Made by a program: the position numbers and the translations under genes. The notes under the pieces were generated by a model. It did not search any database. It was not told where the DNA came from and saw only the letters and a program-made list of their open reading frames with translations. A stretch of DNA of 20,507 nucleotides, taken from the IMG/VR virus record IMGVR_UViG_3300007734_000441, positions 1-20,507 of that record; one strand, 5' to 3'. Source of the stretch: a virus. Below, piece after piece: positions 4,487 through 13,229 of this stretch. Numbering within the stretch: the stretch's first letter is position 1; each line of letters starts with the position of its first letter.

Positions 4487-5332
4487 ATGCCTAGGAAGAA
4501 GAATCCAAATAACAACTATTTTAACCAAGAGGTAGAGGATGCCGTATGTGCATACCTTTCTACCGATAACCAAATTGAAAGGGAAAAGCACTTTCGTATA
4601 ATCTATCCTGCCCTTTGTAAGATAGCAGAGGTAATGTACCACAAAGTTAAATTCTCTTATTCCGATGATGATAGAGAAGATGTAATGGCGAACTGTGTTG
4701 CATGGTTGGTAGAGAAAATGCCAATGTTTAAATGTGGTATGGGTACTAAAGCATTCTCATACTATACAGTTACTGCACGTTTCTATTACATTCAGTTAGC
4801 AAATAAGAATTACAATTATTTTAAAAAGAATATCCCACTATCTTCTATGACACATAATTGGGATGTAGAAAATAGTGATAGAGAAGATGAATCAAAAGCT
4901 AATTCAGCTGCTTTATTGCATAGATTTATTGAGTATTGTTACCATAATATTGATATTATGTTTCCAAGCAAATTAAAATCTTATGCCAATATTATTTTAG
5001 ATAATCTTTCAAATTATGAAGAAATAGAAGATTTTAGAAATCGTAAAATACTTCAGTTTATTTATAAAAGTGGTAATATTATAGAAAGGAAAAAAACTAA
5101 TATTAATAAAACACTTAATATAATGATTTCTCACTTAACACTATTTAAGAAAAGATTTTTAGCAGGAAATGATTCTTTAGAACTTTGTAAGAAAGAATAT
5201 CTTACTGAAGAAGAAGTTCAAATAGTAAGGGATACAATTGTTGTTGGAAGAAAGAACAATGGTACTACTGCTTTAGCAAGAAAGTTTGGTGTTGATATAA
5301 AAGTTATATACGATTGTTTAAAACCTACTTAA
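4487..5332 (+). CDS. T4 gp55-like phage RNA polymerase sigma factor
   Basis: Residues 36-115 carry a sigma region 2-like pattern: a helix (RIIYPALCKIAEVMYHKVKF), an acidic helix (DDREDVMANCVAWLVEKM) and MFKCGMGTKAFSYYTVTARF with conserved-looking aromatic residues. The same order (FSGYTQ..., helix, F-D..AF.YiT) is seen in T4 gp55, the late-transcription sigma subunit. Residues 176-225 are helical, and 260-279 (TTALARKFGVDIKVIYDCLK) form a good helix-turn-helix. The protein probably redirects host RNA polymerase to phage promoters. It stands on the opposite strand from almost all other genes, shares a promoter with the upstream nuclease and has its own AATTGTTAAA copy. Its 3' end overlaps the convergent 105-residue gene by eight bases. 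The family match is from memory of patterns, not an alignment. Confidence 0.65.
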   Translation: MPRKKNPNNNYFNQEVEDAVCAYLSTDNQIEREKHFRIIYPALCKIAEVMYHKVKFSYSDDDREDVMANCVAWLVEKMPMFKCGMGTKAFSYYTVTARFYYIQLANKNYNYFKKNIPLSSMTHNWDVENSDREDESKANSAALLHRFIEYCYHNIDIMFPSKLKSYANIILDNLSNYEEIEDFRNRKILQFIYKSGNIIERKKTNINKTLNIMISHLTLFKKRFLAGNDSLELCKKEYLTEEEVQIVRDTIVVGRKNNGTTALARKFGVDIKVIYDCLKPT

Positions 5333-5642
5333 CGTAAAAGGTTCTACCATTTTGTACAATCTTAGTCACATTCTTTAGGACAATTGTACGATAATCACCA
5401 TCAGTTTGTGAATAATAAATCATATAGTTGTAAGGTGCTCTCCAATAGATAGTACCACCCATTGCTCTACCACCAGGCCCTGGTACTGAATACATATCTC
5501 TTACAATATTACTACCATCTAACTTTGTAGCATAGATACGAAAAGGTGTGCCTGTTAAGGTCATCTCTCTCATTTGTTGATAAGAGATTTCAGTTCTTTG
5601 TGCAAACCATTGTAGTTTTTTATATGCAGTGCTACTGTTCAT
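5325..5642 (-). CDS. Small protein of structural operon, 105 aa, function unknown
   Basis: ATG 5642-5640 overlaps the end of the protease gene by 11 bases; the gene ends in TAG. Residues 45-93 carry a distinctive beta-rich stretch: IVRDMYSVPGPGGRAMGGTIYW, then APYNYMIYYSQTDGDYRTIVL. The YSQxDGxYRTIxL pattern suggests a small SH3- or KTSC-like barrel. I believe related proteins occur in other Bacteroidota phages but know no function. As the last gene of the protease block, and convergent with the sigma gene, it may be a minor virion or assembly protein. Confidence 0.6.
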   Translation of the reverse strand: MNSSTAYKKLQWFAQRTEISYQQMREMTLTGTPFRIYATKLDGSNIVRDMYSVPGPGGRAMGGTIYWRAPYNYMIYYSQTDGDYRTIVLKNVTKIVQNGRTFYVK

Positions 5643-7017
5643 ATATTTCTTTCACAACTTTAATATGATTATCCATAAATGAAGTATCGTGCTCCATTCC
5701 TACAATTTTATCAACTTCTTCCATAATATCTTTAAAATCATCAACCAAAAGGACTACTTCTTCGTAATCATGTTGAGATGCAATTCCAGCTTTTAATATT
5801 TCTTCTTCTTTACGGAATACATTATCAGCAGCTTGTGCAGCACTTCTAATCATACCTTCTGTATCTTCATCAACTTCCATTGTTGTAAGATGTTCAAATA
5901 ATGCTGATGCAGTTGGACACATATGAAAATATCTTGTATGATAACCAAATACATTTACGTTTGGTTTCTCAATTGCAAGTGTTGCTTTTCTTTTGTATTT
6001 ATTTTTACCCTTTGCTGCTTCACCAGGGTATGTTGAAGATACTGAAGGTTGTGATTCAGATTCTTCTAATAATCCTAATTCTCTTAATTTATTTCTACTA
6101 TATCCTAACCCAGCTTTACCACCCCATAAAAGAAATGAAATTACTGCACAATCATTTTGTGAATCTGCATTATCATAATATCCTTCAGCTCTACTTAAAT
6201 AGCTGTACATTCTTTTTATAGTTTCAACTGAAATAGGTCTTTTTTGTGCTAATTGTTGTGCACGAACTTTACCAACTGGTGTGGCACATTTGTTACCATT
6301 CTTTTCGTTTAGTTCTATACCTCTCTTAGCGTTATTAGCTACACCATCACCATAATCAGAATAAGATTCCATTTCTACCTTTTTCTTTGTCTTATAGCGA
6401 TTATCTCTCTTAATCAATGCTCTTATCTCAGAAAGGATTAGAAGCGCTTCTTGCTCCTCTAATTCATTTAGAATGTTATCTTCTGAGAATAACATAGATT
6501 GTTGTACTAAGTTATGTCCAAATAAACCTTCTATTGAGAATCCTTTAACCTCACCAGTCTTTACATAGTTATTCCAAATATCCTCATTATCAACCTTAAA
6601 CGTCCCCATCCATGTACCAACCGGAACACTAAGTCCATATACAGCTGATTTATCTTTAGTTCTACTTTCCACAATCCATGACTCAACAAGCGAAATATCA
6701 TCTACTTTATTTTTATGTTCAATAGTTGTATTTGAAACATATTTCTTTTGAAGATACATTTCTGATAATCTCTTAATAGTTTCAGGTTTGAAATAAACAA
6801 AATACTGCTCACCCATACCATCTATTCTTAATATCTTTTTATCAGGCACCAATATAGGTCCCATCACCAATCTTTGTTCATCTGATACTGCTTGGAATTT
6901 AACTTCTTCCTTGTCAAAATAAACAAAATTAGCTTCAATAGCAGGTTCTTCCACCAACGATATGGCAAAAACCTCATCTATATTTTCATCTTCAATTACT
7001 AATTCGTATAATTTCAT
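5632..7017 (-). CDS. XkdF-type prohead protease fused to two extra domains
   Basis: Residues 15-170 match the XkdF family of prohead serine proteases: FAISLVEEPAIEANFV (17-32), QRLVMGPILVPDK (48-60), TIEHKN with candidate catalytic His101, PVGTWMGTFKV, and EVKGFSIEGLF with candidate Ser161. This enzyme trims scaffold and capsid proteins during head maturation. Residues 219-315 form a second domain (YSDYGDGVANNAKRGIELN, KRMYSYLSRAEGYY, ISFLLWGGKAGL) recurrent in phage head proteins of unknown role. Residues 352-460 are a helical domain (FGYHTRYFHMCPTASALF, YEEVVLLVDDF). At 461 residues it is longer than simple XkdF proteins. It follows the tape measure gene, an unusual place for a protease, behind an AATTGTTAAA copy, and ends in TAG. 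Confidence 0.8.
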   Translation of the reverse strand: MKLYELVIEDENIDEVFAISLVEEPAIEANFVYFDKEEVKFQAVSDEQRLVMGPILVPDKKILRIDGMGEQYFVYFKPETIKRLSEMYLQKKYVSNTTIEHKNKVDDISLVESWIVESRTKDKSAVYGLSVPVGTWMGTFKVDNEDIWNNYVKTGEVKGFSIEGLFGHNLVQQSMLFSEDNILNELEEQEALLILSEIRALIKRDNRYKTKKKVEMESYSDYGDGVANNAKRGIELNEKNGNKCATPVGKVRAQQLAQKRPISVETIKRMYSYLSRAEGYYDNADSQNDCAVISFLLWGGKAGLGYSRNKLRELGLLEESESQPSVSSTYPGEAAKGKNKYKRKATLAIEKPNVNVFGYHTRYFHMCPTASALFEHLTTMEVDEDTEGMIRSAAQAADNVFRKEEEILKAGIASQHDYEEVVLLVDDFKDIMEEVDKIVGMEHDTSFMDNHIKVVKEIYEQ

Positions 7018-7025
7018 ATTACTAA

Positions 7026-7035
7026 TTTAACAATT
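7026..7035 (-). promoter_or_regulatory. AATTGTTAAA element before the protease gene
   Basis: Fills most of the 20-base gap between the tape measure stop and the protease ATG, ending eight bases before the ATG. If it is a promoter -10 region, the protease message would be leaderless or nearly so. Confidence 0.45.
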
Positions 7036-7037
7036 AA

Positions 7038-9284
7038 TTATCCATTTGTTCCACCACTAAACGTAGCTGCTCTAGTTGTACGGCGGTCTAAAGCTTGCTG
7101 GGATGTCACATCTCCGCTAATGACGTAGGCTCTAATGGGTCTATTTTGTGCAGCACCAATTGTTTGTGCTATTTGTGCACCAGGTGTTGCTTGTCCTTGC
7201 GTACCAACAATTTGTGGAATACCAGTTTGTGCTCCAGTATTTACACCAGGCACAGTTGGTGCTGCTCCTGCTGATTTAGGTAGATTTGCTCCACCACCGC
7301 TTGAAGGAGTTCCACTATCCGATGATTTAATTTGTTGTATTGCTTTTATACCAGCTGCTACTGATGATGCTATACTCAATGCTGCTGTTGCAGTGTTGAT
7401 AGCAACCCAAGGTAAACCACCGGTCAATGGTGATGCTGCAACTGCTTTCGCATTTGCAATACCAGTGTTTACAATTATCTTGCCAATTGCCGCTGCCTGT
7501 TCTACAATAACACCAGCTATTGCCAATTTCTTATTCTTTCCAGCAATCTCTTTTAAGAACGAACCAAATCCACTTGCTAAATCTAAGTAAGCAGTTTGTA
7601 ATTCTGCTTTAGCTTCCAACTCAGCCATATCAATCTGCTTACGTTCTTCTGCAGCTTGTCTTACAATTTGTGTACGTTGTGCTTCAGTTAGGCCGGCTTG
7701 AGAAAGTAATTGTGCTTCTTTCTCATCTATAATTGCTCTCCTTCTATCAAATGATGTACCTAATGCTTCAGCTTCTTGGTCTAATAACATTAATTGTTCA
7801 TCCAATGTCTGAGTTCTTGCATCTCTACGTGCTTGCTCAGCATCAATTACTATTTGAGTTCTTTGTGCTTCAGTAAGTGCTGTATCTGAAAGAAGTAATT
7901 GTTCTCTCTCATTTATAAGTTGTAACTTCTTATCTAAGTTATCGGATTCGTTTTGTAATAGTTGTTTGTATGAGTTTTCATTAGCAAGAACTTTATCATC
8001 TAATCCTTTCTTAAACTCATCATACTCTTTTTGTTGTTTTTCTTCTCTCTTTTTCTTAGCTTCTTCATCAAACTTTGTATTAATTTCAGCAACATCTCTA
8101 TTGTATGCTTCTAATACAGCTGTTCTATCAGTTATACCTGCTTTCTCTAATGCTGCAATATCTTCATTAAGTTTCTGACCTCTTTTGTATATCTCTTTAT
8201 CTCTATCTTCTAATCCACTTAAATAAGCTTCAGTTAAAATTTTGTTAGCAGCTTCTAAATCTTTTAATCTTTGTTCTTCTAATTTTTTAGCTTCTTCTCT
8301 TGCTTTCTCTCTAGCTTCTTTAGCTTTTTCTGCTCTTTCTTTTGCAGCTTCTTTTTCTGCTGCAGTCATTCTCTTAGTACCTTCTTCAAAACTCTTACTA
8401 GCTTTATCATAGCCAGTAGTTGTAGCATCTACAAAAGAATCTTTAATTGCTACACCAGTTTTATAAACCTCATTACCAATCTTAGCCATTCCACCAACAA
8501 CTGCGGTAGATGCCTCATCAAATCCTTGCTTTATTAAGTCTAAATCAAAAGTAAATACACCTTTAATTATTTTACCTGTACCAGCTGCTACATCAGCAAG
8601 TGTTTTAAATCCAATTACTAAGTTGTTAATTACAAATTTATAAACTGCAATTTGTGCTTCTAATAGGAATTGTAATGCTGCTGCTAATACACCTACTGTA
8701 GTAGAAACACCTTTCATTACCTTATCATTCTCTAAAAGTGCTAATGCGAAATCTATTACAACATTTGCAATAGGTTCAATTACAGCAAACAAACCATTCA
8801 TTATCTTTTCAAATGCTTCGGTTAGTTTGTTCAATTTAGCTTGTCCTTCTTCAGTACGGCTTAGAGATTCTTTAAATGCTGCTATTGCACCTACTATGGC
8901 TAAAACTGCACCTAATGCAACTTTAAATCCTAAAGAAAATTTATTTAATCCAGTATTAAAAGATTGAATACCACTACCAATCTGTCCCAATGGACCTGGC
9001 AATGCGGCTAACTGGTCATCAAACTGACCGGCTTGGAAGTTTACTCTTTCCTGAGTATCATTTAAATCATCTAATTTCTTCCTTAGATTTTCAAACTCAG
9101 CACTACTTTGTTGTCCTTCATCCGCAAGTTTTTGCATTTGAATGGTAGTTTCTCTGATTTGAGTACGAAGTGACTTAAACTTACCGCCCGTTCCTTGAGC
9201 TTCATTACCTAAGTTTTCTACCTGGTCACCACCTTTAACTTCGGTTTCTACTACTACATTATATGTGGTTGTATTATCGGCCAT
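7038..9284 (-). CDS. Tape measure protein
   Basis: At 748 residues this is the longest gene in the window and has the standard tape measure build. A helical N-terminus with coiled coils (41-80) precedes hydrophobic helices at about 119-137, 166-184 and 196-216. A very long charged coiled coil covers 290-560, rich in Lys, Glu and Ala. A hydrophobic Ala/Gly segment lies at 585-650, and a Gly/Pro/Ala-rich tail ends in AYVISGDVTSQQALDRRTTRA, a C-terminus I associate with tape measure proteins of Bacteroidota phages. LTEAQRTQIV occurs at 470-479 and 532-541, a 62-residue internal repeat. Tape measures set tail length at about 0.15 nm per residue, giving roughly 110 nm. The start overlaps the 48-residue ORF by 11 bases. 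It lies after the tail-tip genes rather than before them. Confidence 0.9.
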   Translation of the reverse strand: MADNTTTYNVVVETEVKGGDQVENLGNEAQGTGGKFKSLRTQIRETTIQMQKLADEGQQSSAEFENLRKKLDDLNDTQERVNFQAGQFDDQLAALPGPLGQIGSGIQSFNTGLNKFSLGFKVALGAVLAIVGAIAAFKESLSRTEEGQAKLNKLTEAFEKIMNGLFAVIEPIANVVIDFALALLENDKVMKGVSTTVGVLAAALQFLLEAQIAVYKFVINNLVIGFKTLADVAAGTGKIIKGVFTFDLDLIKQGFDEASTAVVGGMAKIGNEVYKTGVAIKDSFVDATTTGYDKASKSFEEGTKRMTAAEKEAAKERAEKAKEAREKAREEAKKLEEQRLKDLEAANKILTEAYLSGLEDRDKEIYKRGQKLNEDIAALEKAGITDRTAVLEAYNRDVAEINTKFDEEAKKKREEKQQKEYDEFKKGLDDKVLANENSYKQLLQNESDNLDKKLQLINEREQLLLSDTALTEAQRTQIVIDAEQARRDARTQTLDEQLMLLDQEAEALGTSFDRRRAIIDEKEAQLLSQAGLTEAQRTQIVRQAAEERKQIDMAELEAKAELQTAYLDLASGFGSFLKEIAGKNKKLAIAGVIVEQAAAIGKIIVNTGIANAKAVAASPLTGGLPWVAINTATAALSIASSVAAGIKAIQQIKSSDSGTPSSGGGANLPKSAGAAPTVPGVNTGAQTGIPQIVGTQGQATPGAQIAQTIGAAQNRPIRAYVISGDVTSQQALDRRTTRAATFSGGTNG

Positions 9285-9420
9285 GCCACATTCGTTTTAT
9301 TAATTGTTTAACTTGCTTCCAAGTGTATGGTATTTTACGGCTACCTTTTGCAAAATCAATTCTTTCACTTTCACCATAAAAATCACCACTTGCTAATATA
9401 TTGATTATATCTTTAATCAT
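9274..9420 (-). CDS. Small basic protein before the tape measure, 48 aa
   Basis: ORF from ATG 9420-9418 to TAA 9276-9274. It starts 13 bases after the stop of the 184-residue tail gene and overlaps the tape measure start by 11 bases, so it fills an otherwise empty gap in a gap-free operon. The protein begins MIKDIINILASGDFYGESER and ends in a basic helix (TWKQVKQLIKRMWHGR). It has neither the position relative to a tail tube gene nor a frameshift site expected of tail assembly chaperones G/GT. Function unknown; a tape-measure partner is a fair guess from position. Confidence 0.6.
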   Translation of the reverse strand: MIKDIINILASGDFYGESERIDFAKGSRKIPYTWKQVKQLIKRMWHGR

Positions 9421-9433
9421 ACTATTATAACAT

Positions 9434-9988
9434 TTAACTATTCACATTTAACGAACCCTCTAATATCGGGCCTAAAAGTTGTATATTACACTCACCTGTG
9501 GATAAATTATAATCATTTATAGCACGAAGGTGATAATCATTCCCTCTAAAATTCACAACATCATTCAATTCCATATCAACATAGTCAGCTAATGGAATAA
9601 TTGCTGACATATTTAATAAACGAGTTCTTGGATTATAAAGAAGATTTACATAACTACTCCAATATGTTGAATATAATGAACCAGTTGGTGCTGTACCATA
9701 AACTGCTTGTTCATTATAGAATAGTAATGATTTAGAGCCATCCGTTGGAAACGAACCTGTAACTACATTGTAATTATCAAAATATGGAAATCTAGTTATT
9801 GGTGGCTTATTTAAAGTCCAAGCACTTCCAGTTGGAAAATTATAAAATCCTTGAAGATGATATTGTTCACATCCAACTTCACCATTGTAAAATAAAAGAC
9901 GTGGTTGAACTCTAGCCGGCGAATAACTCTGGTCAGAAATATAAGTTGGAATATAAATTGGTATTTTTTGTGAATTTAAAACTGGCAT
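9434..9988 (-). CDS. Tail-tip/baseplate protein, C-terminal-type module
   Basis: Beta-rich protein with no membrane span. Recognisable stretches are QPRLLFYNGEVGCEQY (28-43), TGSLYSTYWSSYVNLLYNPRTRLL (102-125) and IIPLADYVDMELNDVVNFRGNDYHLRAI (130-157). The YW..YVN.LYNPRTR then D.V.FRG..Y pattern is one I associate with the C-terminal end of large tail proteins in Bacteroidota phages. It lies in the same reading frame as the 672-residue gene, separated only by TAA AAA AAA TAA ATT, so the two genes could be halves of one ancestral protein. Likely part of the tail tip complex. Confidence 0.65.
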   Translation of the reverse strand: MPVLNSQKIPIYIPTYISDQSYSPARVQPRLLFYNGEVGCEQYHLQGFYNFPTGSAWTLNKPPITRFPYFDNYNVVTGSFPTDGSKSLLFYNEQAVYGTAPTGSLYSTYWSSYVNLLYNPRTRLLNMSAIIPLADYVDMELNDVVNFRGNDYHLRAINDYNLSTGECNIQLLGPILEGSLNVNS

Positions 9989-10000
9989 AATTTATTTTTT

Positions 10001-12019
10001 TTATATACAATCTCTACAAAATCCTGTAAAACCTGTGAGAATACCTGTTGGGTATGCAATATCCCAATATTGGCAATTTATATCATCAATTAACCAATAT
10101 GCATTTGAAACAACATCTGCACCACCAGAATCATAATATAATGTTACTCCACTTTCAATTAATCCAGTAGTTGTCCAAATATCATAGAATGAATAACTGT
10201 AGCAATTTTCTCTTGGAGAAGCAGATGAGAAACTTAATCTATACATTCCAGCATAGATTACAGGATTTCCAATAGGAGTTAATCCAGCTACTGAACCAGA
10301 AACCCCTGTATTAGCTATTTGTAATAATTGGGTAGAAGAAAGAGAAGTTTTAACTTCAAATTTACCTTGTGAAAAGAAATTCTCTTGGTCAACATAATAT
10401 TGTTTTCCATATTCTCTATTTGCTTCTTTAGAAAATTGTTGTGATATATAATCCAAATCTAAGGTATCACCAAAATTAAGTTCGTTTACAGCTAAATTAT
10501 TTGCTGGTATTACTTCAATCTTTTCATCTAAATTAGCATATTTGTTAAAATCCCATCTTCTTCCTTTATTGTACCAATTTGTAAATGGTTCTATAATAAA
10601 TTCATTTCTTACAGTTTTAGATGGATACATTACCAAATTAAATTTCTTTTGTACTGATGTTAAGAAATCAATCTGCTTAATACCTGATGTACCAAATGGC
10701 ATATTTAAAGGTATATTCATTACAAAACCATCACCTAATTGTGCTACTTTAGTAACCTCTAAATAAGATTTAATTTGATTATCAGGTTCTAATGTAATAA
10801 CAACATCACCATTACCTTCGAATGTTTTTAAGAATTTAAATTGAAATTCATAAGAACCTGATTCTAATAACGGAGATATAAATCTTTGTCCAACTTCTAC
10901 TTTTTGTACTTTAGTACCATCTGTTCCATTATATATTTGAATTTCTTTAAAATAATTGTTTATTATAGTTGTATCAATTGTACGAGAAACTGCTGTATCT
11001 TTATTTACAATATAAAATTCAAATTGTGGAACTTTACCTAATCCACCAGCATTTGCACTACCACTCATTTCAATATTAAAATTAATATTACCTCTAAGAG
11101 ATGATGAATATGCTAACGAATAAGTTAAACTTCCTGCCATTTGTCCACCGGGATTCTTTTGAATATTATACCATGGTAGTGGATAAGTTGTACCAGCGCT
11201 TGGATTCCAATTTGTTTGATTTGAACCTGAGAATGGTGCTATTCTAAATAATCCATATGTTTCTAAGTTTTGCTCAGCAAATATAGGATAACGTAAAGCC
11301 CTATTACAAAGTAAGTAAACACCATCTAATCCACCATTATCTATAAATGATGATGAATATGTATATCCTGCTGAATCAAATATTGCATCCCAAACTATCT
11401 TTGCTTTTATAGCTGGTTTAAAATCTTGTACACATAAACCATCGTCTTGCGCATCAATACCAAATTCAGGTGTATCAGGGTTAAATTCTATTCTTTGTCC
11501 ATATTCTGCTAACGGATAAACAATTCCGTAATTAAATAAAGAACCTGTCCAACTTCCAGTAATTGCTGATAAAGAAGCTGTATGGTTGTATATTGATAAT
11601 GAATTTAAATCAGTTAAATAATTTCTATTTATCTCTCTAGCAAATGATGATACTGCCCCAAAGATTGTTGCTTCATATGAATCAATAAATTTATTTGCAA
11701 AAACATTTACTTTATTTAATTGCAAATAACCTTGTGCTAAATAAACTCCACCAAAATCTAAGTAACAAGGAACTTTAATATTAGTTGCGAAAGTATCAGG
11801 AGACTGAATAGAAATATCATAAACGTGCTCAAAAAAATCATTATTTTTCTTCGTCCCAGGTAACGTAATCTGCCTTGTAAAATCGGCAGGAATAATACCC
11901 AAATCAAAAAGCCCTGTAACATTATCTGACAATAGTATATCTTCATCTTTAAAAAGGTCTAAGATGGTATTGTTTGCAACTAGCTGAAATTCTATTCCTT
12001 GCGTTGATAATATTCCCAT
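10001..12019 (-). CDS. Large tail-tip/baseplate hub-like structural protein
   Basis: 672 residues, starting in a TAATG overlap with the preceding tail gene. The N-terminal region (45-70, PADFTRQITLPGTKKNNDFFEHVYD) is a hallmark I associate with a conserved large tail protein of Bacteroidota phages, followed by a beta-rich body (YLDFGGVYLAQGYLQLNKV). Residues 200-235 hold KAKIVWDAIFDSAGY, and the C-terminus is Cys-containing (NCQYWDIAYP and FCRDCI). Likely a tail hub or host-contact protein at the tail tip; receptor binding is possible but not shown. The following 184-residue gene is in the same frame. Confidence 0.7.
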   Translation of the reverse strand: MGILSTQGIEFQLVANNTILDLFKDEDILLSDNVTGLFDLGIIPADFTRQITLPGTKKNNDFFEHVYDISIQSPDTFATNIKVPCYLDFGGVYLAQGYLQLNKVNVFANKFIDSYEATIFGAVSSFAREINRNYLTDLNSLSIYNHTASLSAITGSWTGSLFNYGIVYPLAEYGQRIEFNPDTPEFGIDAQDDGLCVQDFKPAIKAKIVWDAIFDSAGYTYSSSFIDNGGLDGVYLLCNRALRYPIFAEQNLETYGLFRIAPFSGSNQTNWNPSAGTTYPLPWYNIQKNPGGQMAGSLTYSLAYSSSLRGNINFNIEMSGSANAGGLGKVPQFEFYIVNKDTAVSRTIDTTIINNYFKEIQIYNGTDGTKVQKVEVGQRFISPLLESGSYEFQFKFLKTFEGNGDVVITLEPDNQIKSYLEVTKVAQLGDGFVMNIPLNMPFGTSGIKQIDFLTSVQKKFNLVMYPSKTVRNEFIIEPFTNWYNKGRRWDFNKYANLDEKIEVIPANNLAVNELNFGDTLDLDYISQQFSKEANREYGKQYYVDQENFFSQGKFEVKTSLSSTQLLQIANTGVSGSVAGLTPIGNPVIYAGMYRLSFSSASPRENCYSYSFYDIWTTTGLIESGVTLYYDSGGADVVSNAYWLIDDINCQYWDIAYPTGILTGFTGFCRDCI

Positions 12020-13179
12020 TAGAGTATAAGTTTATATCCTTGTCCGAAATCAAAATCAAATGCGTATTGAATTACTTTATCAACTACTCCAGTTTTAAAT
12101 GTAACTGATTCGGTGTTTATAGTAATAGGTAAAAGGTCAGTAGCTGATTTTACCCAATATATTTCTTCTGATACTAATAATTGTTTAAATATCTCATTAT
12201 AATCTTCATCAACCCAATCACTATTTACGCTGATTGATTGTTTAGAATCTACAATATAATTTAAGTTTGAACTATCGTATTGATTGTATGTTAATGTAGG
12301 TGCTGTCCATTGACCTAATTGTGGTTGGTAACTACGTTTTGTTGTTGAGAATGATTGGCGATTTACCATATAGAATGAGAACCAATCAAATTGTCCGTAT
12401 CTATTTTTCCATTTCAATCGTATGTTTGGATACTTTTGCTTACAAACAACCTCAAAATTGATAGGCGTCCCTAATGGGGTAGTATTTGCATAAGCTTGGA
12501 TAGAATAGAACTCTGTATTTGTACTCAAAGGAAAGCCACTTTCCTGAGGTGCCTGAGGGTAGTATTGAACTTGCTGTGAAGATGATACACTACTACTTAA
12601 ATTAAAATTAGCAGTACCTAAATTCCCTGTATATACTAATTTGGTTGGTTGAGTAGCTCCAGTTGTACCAACATAAACACTTCCTAATCCTATATCTTCA
12701 CTTAATACTGATTGAGATACAGGTCCATCAGTCATCAAAGGCCAATGTATTGATTTAGATGAAATTTGCTGACCTATTGGTTCATCAAATATTGCATATC
12801 CATCTACCGCTTTATATACTTCAGATTTTACATGCGATGATGTCACAGGATTTGCTGATGAACCAGAAAGGTATCTAAAATATCCATCTACTGCGAAATA
12901 TTTTATATTTGATGGAACTGCCTGTGCTGAGCCTGAAAGAGATGAATTTAATATTCTACCTACATCAAATATACCAACACGGCTTACGTTTGGATATTTT
13001 ACCATTGTGTATTGAGCCACCGAACCTGAATTGTTTGGTGTACCTGTCCAATAGTATAGGTCTAAATAGTATTGAAAAGATGAGGATAGTACAACATCAC
13101 CACTCTCAGATAATGTAAATATCGTAGGTGATTGCACTAATGAACACGTTGCTGGTGTTTGGTTGTATGATAGAGCCAT
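12019..13179 (-). CDS. Tail protein, probable distal tail component
   Basis: 386 residues, Ser/Tyr/Gln-rich and beta-structured. The N-terminal part (10-80) reads like a beta sandwich (SPTIFTLSE, SSSFQYYLDLYYW, VSRVGIFDVGRIL), and residues 255-271 hold KWKNRYGQFDWFSFYMV, a motif I associate with a tail protein found beside the large tail hub gene in Bacteroidota phages. No catalytic motif. It lies after the tail completion genes and is coupled by TAATG to the 672-residue gene, suggesting that the two assemble together at the tail tip. Confidence 0.65.
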   Translation of the reverse strand: MALSYNQTPATCSLVQSPTIFTLSESGDVVLSSSFQYYLDLYYWTGTPNNSGSVAQYTMVKYPNVSRVGIFDVGRILNSSLSGSAQAVPSNIKYFAVDGYFRYLSGSSANPVTSSHVKSEVYKAVDGYAIFDEPIGQQISSKSIHWPLMTDGPVSQSVLSEDIGLGSVYVGTTGATQPTKLVYTGNLGTANFNLSSSVSSSQQVQYYPQAPQESGFPLSTNTEFYSIQAYANTTPLGTPINFEVVCKQKYPNIRLKWKNRYGQFDWFSFYMVNRQSFSTTKRSYQPQLGQWTAPTLTYNQYDSSNLNYIVDSKQSISVNSDWVDEDYNEIFKQLLVSEEIYWVKSATDLLPITINTESVTFKTGVVDKVIQYAFDFDFGQGYKLIL

Positions 13180-13229
13180 CTAAAATCTTTTATTATTTTA
13201 ACCTTTTTAGAAGGAAAAGTATTTGATGG

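Noticed and set aside
7135-7590. 151-residue plus-strand ORF opposite the tape measure C-terminus
   Set aside because: Low-complexity Ala/Pro/Ile shadow of the Gly/Ala-rich tape measure end; no start context.
9989-10003. Run of eight A between the two tail genes as a slippage site
   Set aside because: The first stop codon comes before the A run is fully read, so slipping on the run cannot avoid it.
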